DNA of 64,000 nucleotides, from positions 16,517-80,516 of the IMG/VR virus record IMGVR_UViG_3300044858_001565. One strand, written 5' to 3'. Of the stretch, positions 9,747 to 18,139 are shown in pieces. The notes below the pieces were generated by a model. That model ran no database searches, was not told the origin of the DNA, and worked only from the letters and a program-made list of their open reading frames with translations. How positions within the stretch are numbered: the stretch's first letter is position 1; every line of letters starts with the position of its first letter. This DNA comes from a virus. A program made the position numbers and the translations under genes.

Positions 9747-10196
9747 TTAGAACTCTCCTCCGTCAAGGGATACATCCGTTATTGGTTCCACAGTACCGTC
9801 TAGTGTGAATCCACTGAAGCCTGTCTTGGAAACAATCACACCATCCACGAGCAGTTTTCCTGTGATATTTATATCACCAACCACTCCCAGAGTGCTTGAG
9901 AGAGTCACCCCCGAAGGGCTTCCGCTAAAGGTGTTTCCATTAACATTGAAATATTGAGCAGTGAGGGTGTCTGTTACAGTCACATTGTCGGGCAACCCTA
10001 TGGTGTAGGTGTTGCCGCTGGCTGTGATCTCTATTTCATTTTCCGTTCCAACCAGTGCAGCACCACCCGATGCACCGCTTGCACCTATTACAGTAAAGGT
10101 GTACGACTCCCACCCCTCGCCGTTCCACCGCCAGGTCTTGCCGTAGGCAGTGTAGAGTTGATTGGAAACCGGTGAGTTGGGAAAGTTCAGGGGCAT
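9747..10196 (-). CDS. Small fibre-like structural protein (149 aa)
   Basis: The N-terminus MPLNFPNSP...WRWNGEGWESYT has the short aromatic motif often seen at the start of phage fibre or hub proteins. The rest (ENEIEITASGNTYTIGLPDNVTV, LGVVGDINITGKLLVDG) is one repeat of the beta-type fibre module found in much longer fibres. Its ATG overlaps the stop of the upstream gene in a TAATG arrangement, so translation is probably coupled. It ends 2 bases before the next fibre gene. A linker or short adaptor in the fibre assembly is plausible. Confidence 0.75.
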   Translation of the reverse strand: MPLNFPNSPVSNQLYTAYGKTWRWNGEGWESYTFTVIGASGASGGAALVGTENEIEITASGNTYTIGLPDNVTVTDTLTAQYFNVNGNTFSGSPSGVTLSSTLGVVGDINITGKLLVDGVIVSKTGFSGFTLDGTVEPITDVSLDGGEF

Positions 10197-11437
10197 TACA
10201 GTAGTTCAAACCATCCCAATTCACCCAAGAACGATGTTCCGTCCGTATACGGGGACACCACAAGGGTCACGGTATCGGATGTGCCGCCAATGGTGTGTCC
10301 CAACTGGTACGAAAACTCACGCGCACCATCCGATCCGCCCAACTCCATTATCGCATTAGAATCAAAATATCCTGACCGTATAGAAGTTCCGCCGGACACG
10401 GATATGGCTCCCCCTGACGGATACGCATACTCCACCGCGCTGTTCGCGCTGTGTGCAGTCCACCCTGCGTTGGTGAGGGTGGCATTGGAGAACAGTTCCC
10501 ACCGAACCACACGGGGCTGATTTGCATTGAGAGGAATAATTGCAGCAGAAATGTTTGCAGGAATCACGATGGAGTCCAATCGGTCACTCCTCAGCCGTAT
10601 GGACGCAACATGGTAATACTGCCCTGCGGTGGCAAGATTGACTGGAGCAAGAGTGGTTCCCACATGGAACAGGGGAGATATGGGTTCAAATCCACCCTCT
10701 GATATCACGGACGAGCATATGGTCTTCAGAGTGCTGCCACTGCCAGCGGTGTTGCCGTTGAATATCTCTGCCCGTATGGGAAGACACGCGGTAGTCATGT
10801 ACGGGGTGCTGTACAGGTTGTCATTGTGGAAGGTGTGTGCAATCACTGGCTTGCCGTCGTGGAAGAATCCGCAACGAACATCACCCACACCAAGCCACTC
10901 CACATCCATCCAGAAAATGTTGCCCTTTGTTGGGTCAAGGGTTATTCCTGAAGCCCCGCTGCCGTCTAGTTTGTCTCCGTTCCACTGACCCTGATACACG
11001 CGCCGCTCTGCGGAAGAACCAGTGACGCTTGAGCGCAGCACGAACGCAAGACTTACTCCCATCAGCCCTGCCTGCTCAAAATATATTCCGTTGTCTTGGT
11101 TGTAGAAGCCCACGCGCTGTGTAAGATTGGCTTTTCCAGGATTCATAACAAAGGTGTTCAGCACCAACAGGGACTTGCCTGGCTGATACGCAAAAATTCG
11201 TTTGGTCTGACGAATCACGGACGCTCCTGCCGTGGTGCCGATCACCATGTCTACGGAACTCTGATTTGACAGATAGGATGTGGTTCCGCCGTTCACCACA
11301 GCAGTATCAAACTTTCCGTTGTCCTTGTATCGGTGCTGCGAATCAAACAGGGTGAACGGCGTGGCTACCTTCAGGCGGTTGAATGCGTCAATCGCACCGT
11401 CTTCAAAGCCAACCTTGTTGTTGAACAAGTAACTCAT
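10196..11437 (-). CDS. Conserved-looking virion structural protein (413 aa), function unknown
   Basis: I place the start at the ATG at 11437 (MSYLFNNKVGFED). It overlaps the preceding stop in an ATGA and has Shine-Dalgarno GGTGGAG, whereas the in-frame codon 12 bases upstream is a GTG without one. The protein is soluble, with no signal peptide or membrane segment, and contains Trp/Tyr-rich beta-like stretches (IFWMDVEWLGVGDVR, YNQDNGIYFEQAG). The style resembles virion proteins of T4-like aquatic phages, perhaps a carbohydrate-binding beta-sandwich; that is inference. A late-type box lies 43 bases upstream inside the previous gene. Confidence 0.75.
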   Translation of the reverse strand: MSYLFNNKVGFEDGAIDAFNRLKVATPFTLFDSQHRYKDNGKFDTAVVNGGTTSYLSNQSSVDMVIGTTAGASVIRQTKRIFAYQPGKSLLVLNTFVMNPGKANLTQRVGFYNQDNGIYFEQAGLMGVSLAFVLRSSVTGSSAERRVYQGQWNGDKLDGSGASGITLDPTKGNIFWMDVEWLGVGDVRCGFFHDGKPVIAHTFHNDNLYSTPYMTTACLPIRAEIFNGNTAGSGSTLKTICSSVISEGGFEPISPLFHVGTTLAPVNLATAGQYYHVASIRLRSDRLDSIVIPANISAAIIPLNANQPRVVRWELFSNATLTNAGWTAHSANSAVEYAYPSGGAISVSGGTSIRSGYFDSNAIMELGGSDGAREFSYQLGHTIGGTSDTVTLVVSPYTDGTSFLGELGWFELL

Positions 11438-13209
11438 ACGATTCTCCACCCGTTTCTGTATATGAAGTGTAGAGCAGCACTATTTATGTTGATTACCGCA
11501 GACGATTTGTTGTCTATGAGTTCACCATCCGCTCCCACGATGGTTATTCTCTTGTTCCAGTTTCCGCTATGTCCTGCTTCATCCTTCACGATGATTTCGC
11601 GTCCTGTTTCTGGCTCGGAAGGCATCACCACCGTGGTTGGACCGTTGTAACTGATTCCAATATAGTAGTCCAACTGCGTGGCAGAATAAGTCTCGCCCGT
11701 GTACCCAACCACCGTATTGATGGTTGGGCTGATGATGCTCGGAACACTGGGCTGAACCCACTGCTGCGAGTTTCCGTCATCAATGTAAATATACTCTTGA
11801 CCATTTTCCGAGTCCATCCACCGCGAACCAACGGTGACTCCTGCCACCGGAGGAGTTGTCTGATAGAAGAAGTTTGTTCCTCCATCTGCTGTTGCAGTGG
11901 ATGATATGGTCACCGCACCAGTGGAACCGGATATGGTTATGTTTGATCCTGCGATGAGTTGGCTTACACCAGTGACATCACCAGTTGAACCGTTGAATGT
12001 TTTTACATAGTCTCCGCTTATTCCACCAGATGCAGCACCGTTTATATTAACGGTGACCTTTCCTCCCACCTTGGTGTGAGTTACAGTAACTCCTGTGCCA
12101 GTAAAGTCAAGAACACGAACATCAGGAGTTACTTTTGTTCCGTTCACATATACAGCCACCTTGCCACCACCGCCAGTGGATGCAAGCCATCCCATGTCTG
12201 CTGCGGAAACAGACTTTCCACCAATTATTCGTTTGAGGATTTTTTCTAGTCTCTGCTCGTCAATCTTGATTGACTTCTCGTCTTTGTCGTAGACAAGAGG
12301 AAACTCTGCACTTATTACGCCAGATTCTCCTGTGTCGCCACGATCACCCCTTTCGCCTTTTGATCCCTTCGGACCACGCTTGCCAGCAGCACCCGGCTTG
12401 CCGTCACTACCGCGCTCACCTCTTTCACCACGCGGACCAACAGGACCAATAGGACCAGCAGGACCGACTGCGCCAGCAACACCATTCTGTCCTTTGTCTC
12501 CCTTGTCGCCCTTTTCGCCGCGCTGTCCCCGTTCTCCCCGTTCTCCCTTTTCACCACGATCACCCTTCTGTCCCTTTTCACCCCGCTCACCCCTTTCACC
12601 TCGCGGACCAATTTCTCCACGATCACCCTTATCGCCCTTTTCTCCTGTTGATCCGCGCTCTCCCTGCGGACCAGTGGCTCCAATAGCACCAGCAGGACCA
12701 GTGGCACCCATCGGTCCCGCATCGCCTTTCGGTCCACGATCACCCTGCACTCCTTGGAAGCCACGGGTTCCGCGTTCCCCCCGCTCTCCCCGTTCACCCT
12801 TGACCACAGGGGACGGCAGTGCCTGAACCTGCTCGTTTAATCGCTCAACTTGCTTCTGTAGAACGGATTCTTCGGGTGGGGCAGTCTCTTCCGCCTCCTC
12901 CAACACCATCTCAAATGGAGTTTCCACATATTCAAATATGGAATCAATCTGTTTGTCGCCTGCCTCTATCTTCAGAGGCAGACCACGGGGATCGGTGAAG
13001 AAGGCTTCACCCACTCCACCCAATTTCAATATATTAGGATCATGGCAGTCTGCTTCATCCAAAAGCATGAATTGATCGCCCACAGAGTACGCGGAACCAC
13101 GGATTTCGCGCACTAAACGAAACAGCGAACCCGACACGAACTGACCAGTTGAAATGGCGGCAGTTCGGCGTGGCTCTGTGGGCTTGGATGACTTGCGAGG
13201 TCTATTCAT
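11434..13209 (-). CDS. Collagen-like fibre protein (591 aa)
   Basis: Residues 1-100 form a globular N-terminal domain and 104-134 an acidic, coiled-coil-like segment. Residues about 138-297 are an uninterrupted run of some 53 Gly-X-Y triplets (GERGERG, GPKGDAG, GEKGDKGDKG), the signature of a collagen triple helix. After that come a Lys-rich segment and beta-type fibre modules (VTGVSQLIAGSNITISGSTG), ending in an IIVKDEAG domain seen in other phage fibres. Many triplets are charged (GER, GEK, GDK), which stabilises bacterial-type collagens lacking hydroxyproline. It is the first gene of the second fibre block, directly after thyX, with a late-type box 6 bases before the ATG and no Shine-Dalgarno. 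Confidence 0.9.
   Translation of the reverse strand: MNRPRKSSKPTEPRRTAAISTGQFVSGSLFRLVREIRGSAYSVGDQFMLLDEADCHDPNILKLGGVGEAFFTDPRGLPLKIEAGDKQIDSIFEYVETPFEMVLEEAEETAPPEESVLQKQVERLNEQVQALPSPVVKGERGERGERGTRGFQGVQGDRGPKGDAGPMGATGPAGAIGATGPQGERGSTGEKGDKGDRGEIGPRGERGERGEKGQKGDRGEKGERGERGQRGEKGDKGDKGQNGVAGAVGPAGPIGPVGPRGERGERGSDGKPGAAGKRGPKGSKGERGDRGDTGESGVISAEFPLVYDKDEKSIKIDEQRLEKILKRIIGGKSVSAADMGWLASTGGGGKVAVYVNGTKVTPDVRVLDFTGTGVTVTHTKVGGKVTVNINGAASGGISGDYVKTFNGSTGDVTGVSQLIAGSNITISGSTGAVTISSTATADGGTNFFYQTTPPVAGVTVGSRWMDSENGQEYIYIDDGNSQQWVQPSVPSIISPTINTVVGYTGETYSATQLDYYIGISYNGPTTVVMPSEPETGREIIVKDEAGHSGNWNKRITIVGADGELIDNKSSAVININSAALHFIYRNGWRIV
11481..11488 (-). promoter_or_regulatory. Late-promoter-like box CATAAATA
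   Basis: The minus strand reads ACATAAATAG, one mismatch from the T4 late consensus TATAAATA. It lies in the last codons of the collagen-like gene and 43 bases upstream of the ATG at 11437, which has a good Shine-Dalgarno. Confidence 0.5.
12319..12798 (-). repeat. Gly-X-Y collagen repeat tract
   Basis: About 480 bases encode an unbroken series of Gly-X-Y triplets with a 9-base periodicity. The opposite strand is therefore open too and gives a Pro/Ser-rich reading frame that is a by-product of the repeat, not a gene. Confidence 0.9.
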
Positions 13210-13215
13210 CGCAAG

Positions 13216-13222
13216 TATTTAG
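13216..13222 (-). promoter_or_regulatory. Late-promoter-like box CTAAATA at the replication/fibre boundary
   Basis: The minus strand reads CGCCTAAATACTTGCG directly before the ATG at 13209. It fills most of the 18-base gap between thyX and the collagen-like gene, which is where an early-to-late switch would be expected. The predicted transcript would be almost leaderless. Confidence 0.5.
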
Positions 13223-13227
13223 GCGCG

Positions 13228-13944
13228 TCAGACAGGCTCTTTGCCCGTCAAAGCCGCCCAAGAATGGGGGAAAAGAGGCTGAATTATTGTGTGTATTCCC
13301 TCTGCATACTGGCGGCACTCCCATTGGGCGTGTGGATCGCTCCGCTGCGAGAACACCCGTGCATACGCTGAAAGCGAACCCGTCCACCACCACTCCGTAT
13401 ATGTTCCCTGCGGCAGGACAGCCCGTGCCTGCTCTGGAGCCACGCCCCGCTTCAGGAGTTCGTCGTATGTGAGCAATGCCTCTTTCACAGTCATTTCATA
13501 GTGACGGTTCACCGTGTTGTAGTCTTCGTCTATGGGCATGAAGTCTTCCGACCCCTGCTTTGCACCATTGATGGGCTTGCCTCTCCACCGTGGCATATAC
13601 ACAGTTGGGGGATCGCTCACATAACGGCGGCTCACCTCGTTCTCCGTGAATCCCACCTTGTGCTTGAACAGTTGAGTCCGCACAAAGATGGGAGCCTTGA
13701 TCCGCAGGGTGATCTGTGGATGTGCGAACGGAGTCCAGTGCTTATGTGTAGCGAGATACTTGATGAGTTTGCGATCCCGATCAGACAGTTTCTGCTTTCG
13801 GTAGCCTGTCCAATTAGGTTCACTGTCCCAATCGCTCTCCTTGTTGAATGAAACTCGGGCAGCGTTCACCACCGTAAGATCGTTGCCTAGATGGTCAACA
13901 TACTCAACGAATCCACTATCAAGCACTAGAACATTTTTTGTCAT
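13228..13944 (-). CDS. thyX: Flavin-dependent thymidylate synthase ThyX
   Basis: ThyX makes dTMP from dUMP using methylene-tetrahydrofolate, FAD and NADPH. The length (238 aa) and fold signature fit the family: an early NAARVSF motif (about 27-33), a H-W-T-P-F-x-H motif (69-75) and the flavin/dUMP signature at residues 94-108. That signature reads KHKVGFTENEVSRRY, whereas the textbook form is RHRxxSxNExSxRY. The two arginines are lysines and there is one extra residue before NE; the NE, S and RRY parts are intact. The ATG overlaps the preceding gene (ATGA) with Shine-Dalgarno AAGGAAA. It ends the replication operon and would serve dTTP supply together with the dUTPase and dCMP deaminase found elsewhere in the window. 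Confidence 0.93.
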   Translation of the reverse strand: MTKNVLVLDSGFVEYVDHLGNDLTVVNAARVSFNKESDWDSEPNWTGYRKQKLSDRDRKLIKYLATHKHWTPFAHPQITLRIKAPIFVRTQLFKHKVGFTENEVSRRYVSDPPTVYMPRWRGKPINGAKQGSEDFMPIDEDYNTVNRHYEMTVKEALLTYDELLKRGVAPEQARAVLPQGTYTEWWWTGSLSAYARVFSQRSDPHAQWECRQYAEGIHTIIQPLFPHSWAALTGKEPV

Positions 13945-14171
13945 GGCTGATTTTCCTTCTCTAGTTCACTGATCCTTGCACGCAGAGTCTTTATCTCCTC
14001 CGCAGAGGCTATAAGCGTTTCCTGTATTTCCTTCCAAAAAGAAAACATCTGAGACATGGACGCAGCCTGAGTGCGTTCAACGATGTCCATGTTTGTGATT
14101 CTGTTGTGAAGCAACCTTCCGTTTTCGGTGTTGCAAAATTCATTTATTGGGTTCAATTCATAATGACTCAT
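13941..14171 (-). CDS. Small protein between gp61 and ThyX (76 aa), unknown
   Basis: I start the gene at the ATG at 14171 (MSHYELNPINEF). It overlaps the primase stop in an ATGA and has GGAGAG 7 bases upstream; an ATG 12 bases further up is possible but has no better site. The C-terminal half (EIQETLIASAEEIKTLRARI) is a likely coiled coil. No Cys/His cluster or enzyme motif is present. Its overlaps on both sides show it is translated with the primase and thyX, but a function cannot be given. Confidence 0.7.
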   Translation of the reverse strand: MSHYELNPINEFCNTENGRLLHNRITNMDIVERTQAASMSQMFSFWKEIQETLIASAEEIKTLRARISELEKENQP

Positions 14172-15157
14172 CGCACTCTCCATTGTGAAAATCGTGCCAG
14201 TGCAGTCAATCCGCTGCACGAACACTCGTCAATGATACGCTGAACTTCCTGCGGGGATCGTCCCGCAAGCACCATGTCGTTGATGTCCTTCTCGCCTATG
14301 CTGTCGCTCCACACACATACGGAATATCCACCTCGTATGGCTTCTTCGATTTTCTTGGTGATTTCTGAATTGCGTGGCTCATTATCATAAACAATAACGC
14401 AATCACGGAACAACTTGACAGCAGAAGCCAGTTCACAGCCAGCGAGAGCAACGCTATTATCAAGAAATACAGAATCAAGTGGACCCTCAACAACATAAAC
14501 CCTCTTGGAATAATCCAACCGATCCTCTCCGTAAATGGCTCTGCCGTCCTTGCTGAACTTTACGGTGATGTATCGGATTGAGTTCTTGGAGCCGCTTATG
14601 CTGCGTCCTTGCGCTGCAACGAGTTCTCCTGCCTTGTTCACGAATGGGATGACGATACGCTCGTCATTCGGGATGGTGGTGTATGTAGGGTCAATGGCAC
14701 GAACCCAGTCACCAAACGCATTTGAAAAATAGAACCTGTCCAATTCTTTAATTCCTCTGCCTTCCAAATACAGCCGTGCTGCGTGATCTGGTGGCAGAGT
14801 GTCGCACCGAGGAAGTTTGATATTTGCATTTGGCAGGAGTTTGGGTTCTTCGGGCTTTACATAATTGCTCTTCCCGTTCTCACCGTTTCTCCACCGCTCA
14901 AGTGCATACTCTTGAGCCATTGCAGGAGCAACAATCTCAAGAAATCTGTAGACCGAGTGCCCTGCTCCGCAGTTGTGGCACTTGAAAAAGTAGTCGTTCT
15001 TCTTTGGAAAGAAAAACCCACGCGCCTTGCTCTTGTTCTTCCGCGAGTCTCCGCAGATAGGGCAACGGCAGTTTGCAAGGTTCGGACCCTTCCACTTGAA
15101 TCGCTCAAGTTGAGCCGACACCATGTTGATGTATTTCTTGTCAATATACGCAGACAT
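14168..15157 (-). CDS. 61: DNA primase (T4 gp61-like)
   Basis: This enzyme makes RNA primers for lagging-strand synthesis with the gp41 helicase. The N-terminal zinc-binding domain is clear: C-x-C-P-I-C at residues 30-35 and C-x-N-C at 60-63. A TOPRIM-type catalytic region follows (VVEGPLDSVFLDN with its conserved Glu, then DCVIVYDNEPRN). Length 329 aa is close to T4 gp61 (342 aa). Its ATG overlaps the helicase stop by one base (TAATG), the usual gp41-gp61 coupling though with helicase upstream. Confidence 0.93.
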   Translation of the reverse strand: MSAYIDKKYINMVSAQLERFKWKGPNLANCRCPICGDSRKNKSKARGFFFPKKNDYFFKCHNCGAGHSVYRFLEIVAPAMAQEYALERWRNGENGKSNYVKPEEPKLLPNANIKLPRCDTLPPDHAARLYLEGRGIKELDRFYFSNAFGDWVRAIDPTYTTIPNDERIVIPFVNKAGELVAAQGRSISGSKNSIRYITVKFSKDGRAIYGEDRLDYSKRVYVVEGPLDSVFLDNSVALAGCELASAVKLFRDCVIVYDNEPRNSEITKKIEEAIRGGYSVCVWSDSIGEKDINDMVLAGRSPQEVQRIIDECSCSGLTALARFSQWRVR

Positions 15158-16572
15158 TATATCGTCCAGTCGCTTGTGTCTCGCTTGTCGCCAAACTTTG
15201 CCTTGAAGTCCTTTGCACCGAACCCTGCTCCGTATCCGTCGTTCTCACCCTTCTCAATGTTGGAGTCCATGAGGTCTTCGGATAGTTCGCTGTCAATATC
15301 ATAGAACTTCATCTTGGCGTAGTTCAAGCCCACGATGAATTTCTTGTTTGCAGTCTTGCCGTTGTAGCGATTCTTCAACTGCTTCACCATGATCTGCCCT
15401 GCCTTTTCCAACTCGTCCGTTGTGATGAGGGCAATCATCAGGTCAGCGGTGTGGGGCAAGCCAAACGATTCTGAAGTATCCGTGAGGTCAACATCGGTGG
15501 ACGAGAAGCCTGCTCGGTTTACCTGTGTGGCACTCACGATGGGCACATCCCGTTCCATTGCCAACCCACGCAACTCCTCTGCAATAGCCTTGATGTATCC
15601 GTATGAATTGATGTTGTTGCCGTGCTTGAACCGTGCAGACGAGCAGATATTGATATAGTCCACGAAAATAATGTCAGGCGTGAACTGCTTCTTTAGCCGC
15701 AACTCGTCCAACAGGACACGGAAGTGGTTCACATTCGCAAACGAAGTGGGATACTCCTTTACGATGAGTTTTCCGCTTACTCCCCGTGTGCTACCAAGCA
15801 GCCGCTTCTCATACATTTCAAGCGGCAGGTCTTGCAGTTCATCCATCGTGATGTCCATGATGTTTGCATCAATTCGCTCTGCAATCCGTTCCTCTGCCAT
15901 TTCAAGAGTGATATACAGCACATTCTTGTTCTGCATGAGGCAAGCAGCCGCGTGATGGCACATGAACAGGGACTTGCCCACACCTGTGCCTGCCATGATG
16001 ATGTTCAGAGTCTTGGGCGAGATTCCGCCCTTTGTGATGACATTGAACATCTCAAGATCAAACGGAATCTTCTTCTCCACCCTGTGGTAGAACTCATGCC
16101 GCTTCTCGTAGTCCTCAAGGAAATCGTGTCCCACATTGGTGTCAAACGAAACCGCAAGTGCCTTGGACAGGATTTCAGGCAGGGCATGGGGCGTGAGGTT
16201 CTTGTCCTTGCCGTCAATAATCTGAATGGACTGCAAGATGGCATTGTAGATCGCTTTGTCCTTGCAGAACTTTTCCGTGGTGTCTGTGAGCCACGCGGTG
16301 TCCTGCTGCGGACTCTTGCCCATGTCCACTACAAGAGTCTTGCACTTGGAGAACTCGTCCTCCGTCAGCCCCTTGTTGTCTTCAAGTGCAATAAGCAGGG
16401 CATCCTTTGTGGGAATGCCCTTGTACTGATTGACGAAATCCCTGATGGATCGGAACACTGCACGATCCACTCGGTCAAGGAAATACTCCTCCTGCAAGAA
16501 CGGAATGGTCCGCTTGCAGTATTCGCTGTCGTTAAGCAGCCCCGCCAGTATTGTCTTTTCGGTTTGGCTCAT
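15157..16572 (-). CDS. 41: Replicative DNA helicase (T4 gp41-like, DnaB family)
   Basis: This hexameric 5'-3' helicase unwinds the fork and recruits the primase. An N-terminal helical domain precedes the RecA-like core. Walker A AGTGVGKS lies at about residues 194-201; a Walker-B-like IIFVDYINIC and a DnaB-type QVNRAG motif follow. Length is 471 aa (T4 gp41 is 475). The start codon is ATG at 16572, inside the end of the preceding small gene (41-base overlap). It lies directly before the primase gene, so the two proteins are likely made in step. Confidence 0.95.
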   Translation of the reverse strand: MSQTEKTILAGLLNDSEYCKRTIPFLQEEYFLDRVDRAVFRSIRDFVNQYKGIPTKDALLIALEDNKGLTEDEFSKCKTLVVDMGKSPQQDTAWLTDTTEKFCKDKAIYNAILQSIQIIDGKDKNLTPHALPEILSKALAVSFDTNVGHDFLEDYEKRHEFYHRVEKKIPFDLEMFNVITKGGISPKTLNIIMAGTGVGKSLFMCHHAAACLMQNKNVLYITLEMAEERIAERIDANIMDITMDELQDLPLEMYEKRLLGSTRGVSGKLIVKEYPTSFANVNHFRVLLDELRLKKQFTPDIIFVDYINICSSARFKHGNNINSYGYIKAIAEELRGLAMERDVPIVSATQVNRAGFSSTDVDLTDTSESFGLPHTADLMIALITTDELEKAGQIMVKQLKNRYNGKTANKKFIVGLNYAKMKFYDIDSELSEDLMDSNIEKGENDGYGAGFGAKDFKAKFGDKRDTSDWTI

Positions 16573-16933
16573 TTAGTCCAAGTTCCTCATCAAGTTCAGC
16601 CAGACGATCCATTGCTTCCTGACGCTCTTTGTATTCGGGGGTTTCCCGCAACTGAAGAAAATACTCCAATGCACCATCTGCTGTAGGGGCATTATACATT
16701 GCTTCCGAGCGATCATCAATCTCTTTCTGCAACTTCTTGCCGTCTTCTGATGCCTTCCACGCTTCAATCGCAGGATGGTCGCAGGAACATACAAGAGCCT
16801 CATGGGAGTTTGGTCCTACGAGCATACCGTCCCACTCAAGGCACCAATGCCACCCTGCTTCAAACTCTTCAGGAGTCAACTTCTCTTCCCAATTGTCCAT
16901 GAGGAAGATGTATCTCTCTCTACTCATCTCCAT
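16532..16933 (-). CDS. Small acidic protein between UvsX and gp41 (133 aa), unknown
   Basis: The start is set at the ATG at 16933 because GGAGGAG stands 7 bases upstream. A second ATG two codons later has only an over-close GGAG, and the longer frame would run deep into uvsX. The protein is Glu/Asp-rich with many Trp (WHWCLEWDG) and a C-x-C-x-H element (VCSCDH, residues about 49-54), and it ends in a helical acidic tail. It overlaps uvsX by 14 bases and gp41 by 41. Position suggests a recombination or helicase accessory role, but I do not recognise it and it bears no clear resemblance to gp59. Confidence 0.7.
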   Translation of the reverse strand: MEMSRERYIFLMDNWEEKLTPEEFEAGWHWCLEWDGMLVGPNSHEALVCSCDHPAIEAWKASEDGKKLQKEIDDRSEAMYNAPTADGALEYFLQLRETPEYKERQEAMDRLAELDEELGLNEPNRKDNTGGAA

Positions 16934-17969
16934 TCGATGGCTCCTCCGCTGGCTTTTCGTCTGTGCCGTAGCAAAATTCCTTTCGGACGGCAAGATCAAT
17001 AGCCTTCAGGACATCTTCCGTGAAATACTTCTCGGGATCGCGGTTGATCTGTGATTCGAAAGCAGTCTTCCCGTTGGGCAACTGAATCTTTGTGGACACC
17101 TTTTGGAAAATTCCATACTTGATGGCAATGTCCAAAAGCCCGTAATACTTGTTCAGCCCTGTCTCAAAGTTCAACTGAACATCCACCATCTTGTCCTGCT
17201 TCGTCAGTCGGCTCTTGTAAGTCTTGCAATGGATGATGTTGCCAACCACCTCGTTGTCCACCTTGTCCTTCTTCTTGGACAGGTAGATGATGGTGGACGC
17301 AGCATACTTCAGACCACTACCGCCGCCCATCTCCTTCGTGGGCACATACGCACCCACCACATCGTAGGTGTGATTCGTCATCAGCAGGGGAATCCGTGCG
17401 TGACCCAACTTGATGGTGAGAACGCGGAACGCCGCCTTCGTGACCTGTGCGCGAGTCATGTCGCGGGTGGTCTTGCCCTCTGCGGTATCGTTCATCTCCT
17501 TCTCGGTGGACAACATTCCAAGCGAGTCAAGCACGATCATCATGCGGGGGCGAGTGTCCTTGTCCTCTTCAAGATACTTGTCCACAGACAGGACGCACTG
17601 GTGACGGAACTCTTCCACCGTGGCAACAGGCAGCACAGCCACGCGGTCGGTGTCAATCCCGCGTCCACGGAGCAGATCAGAGGTAATGGCTTGTTCCGTA
17701 TCAAAATACAACACCATTGCCTTCGGATCGGAATTCAGGAACTCACGCACCACATTGAGAGCAAAGTAGGTCTTGCCCGTGGCTTGCTCTCCTGCAAGAG
17801 CAACGATCTTGTTGTCGGGAATACCACCGTGGATCGAACCGCTCAAGAGCGCGTTGAACGAATACGATCCCGTGGAGATGAACCCCTTGACATCGCTGCC
17901 CTCAAGCCCTTCGGATGCCACGGTTGCGTACTTGTTTCCTGCTGCCTTCAGAATGTCCTTCAGTTTCAT
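16920..17969 (-). CDS. uvsX: RecA-like recombinase UvsX
   Basis: This strand-exchange ATPase is used for recombination-dependent replication and repair. Walker A is GEQATGKT at residues 60-67, Walker B MMIVLDSLG, and a RecA-type L2 region follows (TNHTYDVVGAY, then GGGSGLKYAA). Length is 349 aa (T4 UvsX is 391). The acidic C-terminal tail (EEPSNGDE) is typical of RecA-family proteins. Its ATG overlaps the stop of a 57-residue gene. Its mediator UvsY and the helicase UvsW are encoded in the 48.7-51.2 kb block. Confidence 0.95.
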   Translation of the reverse strand: MKLKDILKAAGNKYATVASEGLEGSDVKGFISTGSYSFNALLSGSIHGGIPDNKIVALAGEQATGKTYFALNVVREFLNSDPKAMVLYFDTEQAITSDLLRGRGIDTDRVAVLPVATVEEFRHQCVLSVDKYLEEDKDTRPRMMIVLDSLGMLSTEKEMNDTAEGKTTRDMTRAQVTKAAFRVLTIKLGHARIPLLMTNHTYDVVGAYVPTKEMGGGSGLKYAASTIIYLSKKKDKVDNEVVGNIIHCKTYKSRLTKQDKMVDVQLNFETGLNKYYGLLDIAIKYGIFQKVSTKIQLPNGKTAFESQINRDPEKYFTEDVLKAIDLAVRKEFCYGTDEKPAEEPSNGDE

Positions 17970-18139
17970 AGTCTCTCCAATGATTTGGTCTGTGTGTCAA
18001 TGAGAACCATCTCGTTCTCGTTAGCCCTTATTGTATCCAGGGGCGTGAGTTTGTCAACGATCATCTGCTGCGTTTCACGGCGCAGCAGGTCTTTTCGCGC
18101 TGCGAGAAGACCTTTCAAGTATTCAATATTAAGATTCAT
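17966..18139 (-). CDS. 57-residue helical protein upstream of uvsX, unknown
   Basis: Found by direct translation. It starts with an ATG that overlaps the previous stop (ATGA at 18136-18139) and ends in a TGA that overlaps the uvsX ATG, so it fills the gap between the two genes exactly. The protein starts MNLNIEYLKGLLAARKDLLR and is predicted helical, with alternating Lys/Arg and Glu. Coupling at both ends argues that it is a real gene. Its function is unknown; a small partner of UvsX or of the polymerase group is possible. Confidence 0.65.
   Translation of the reverse strand: MNLNIEYLKGLLAARKDLLRRETQQMIVDKLTPLDTIRANENEMVLIDTQTKSLERL

Noticed and set aside
9866-9873. Exact TATAAATA on the minus strand inside the 149-aa fibre-like gene
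   Set aside because: It lies inside coding sequence (GDINITG), is part of a palindrome, and is over 120 bases from the next start.
12332-12826. Plus-strand Pro/Ser/Arg-rich frame opposite the collagen tract
   Set aside because: Repeat by-product of the minus-strand collagen-like gene.
15724-16686. Plus-strand open frame of 320 codons opposite gp41
   Set aside because: Antisense to the helicase with no family features; shadow frame.
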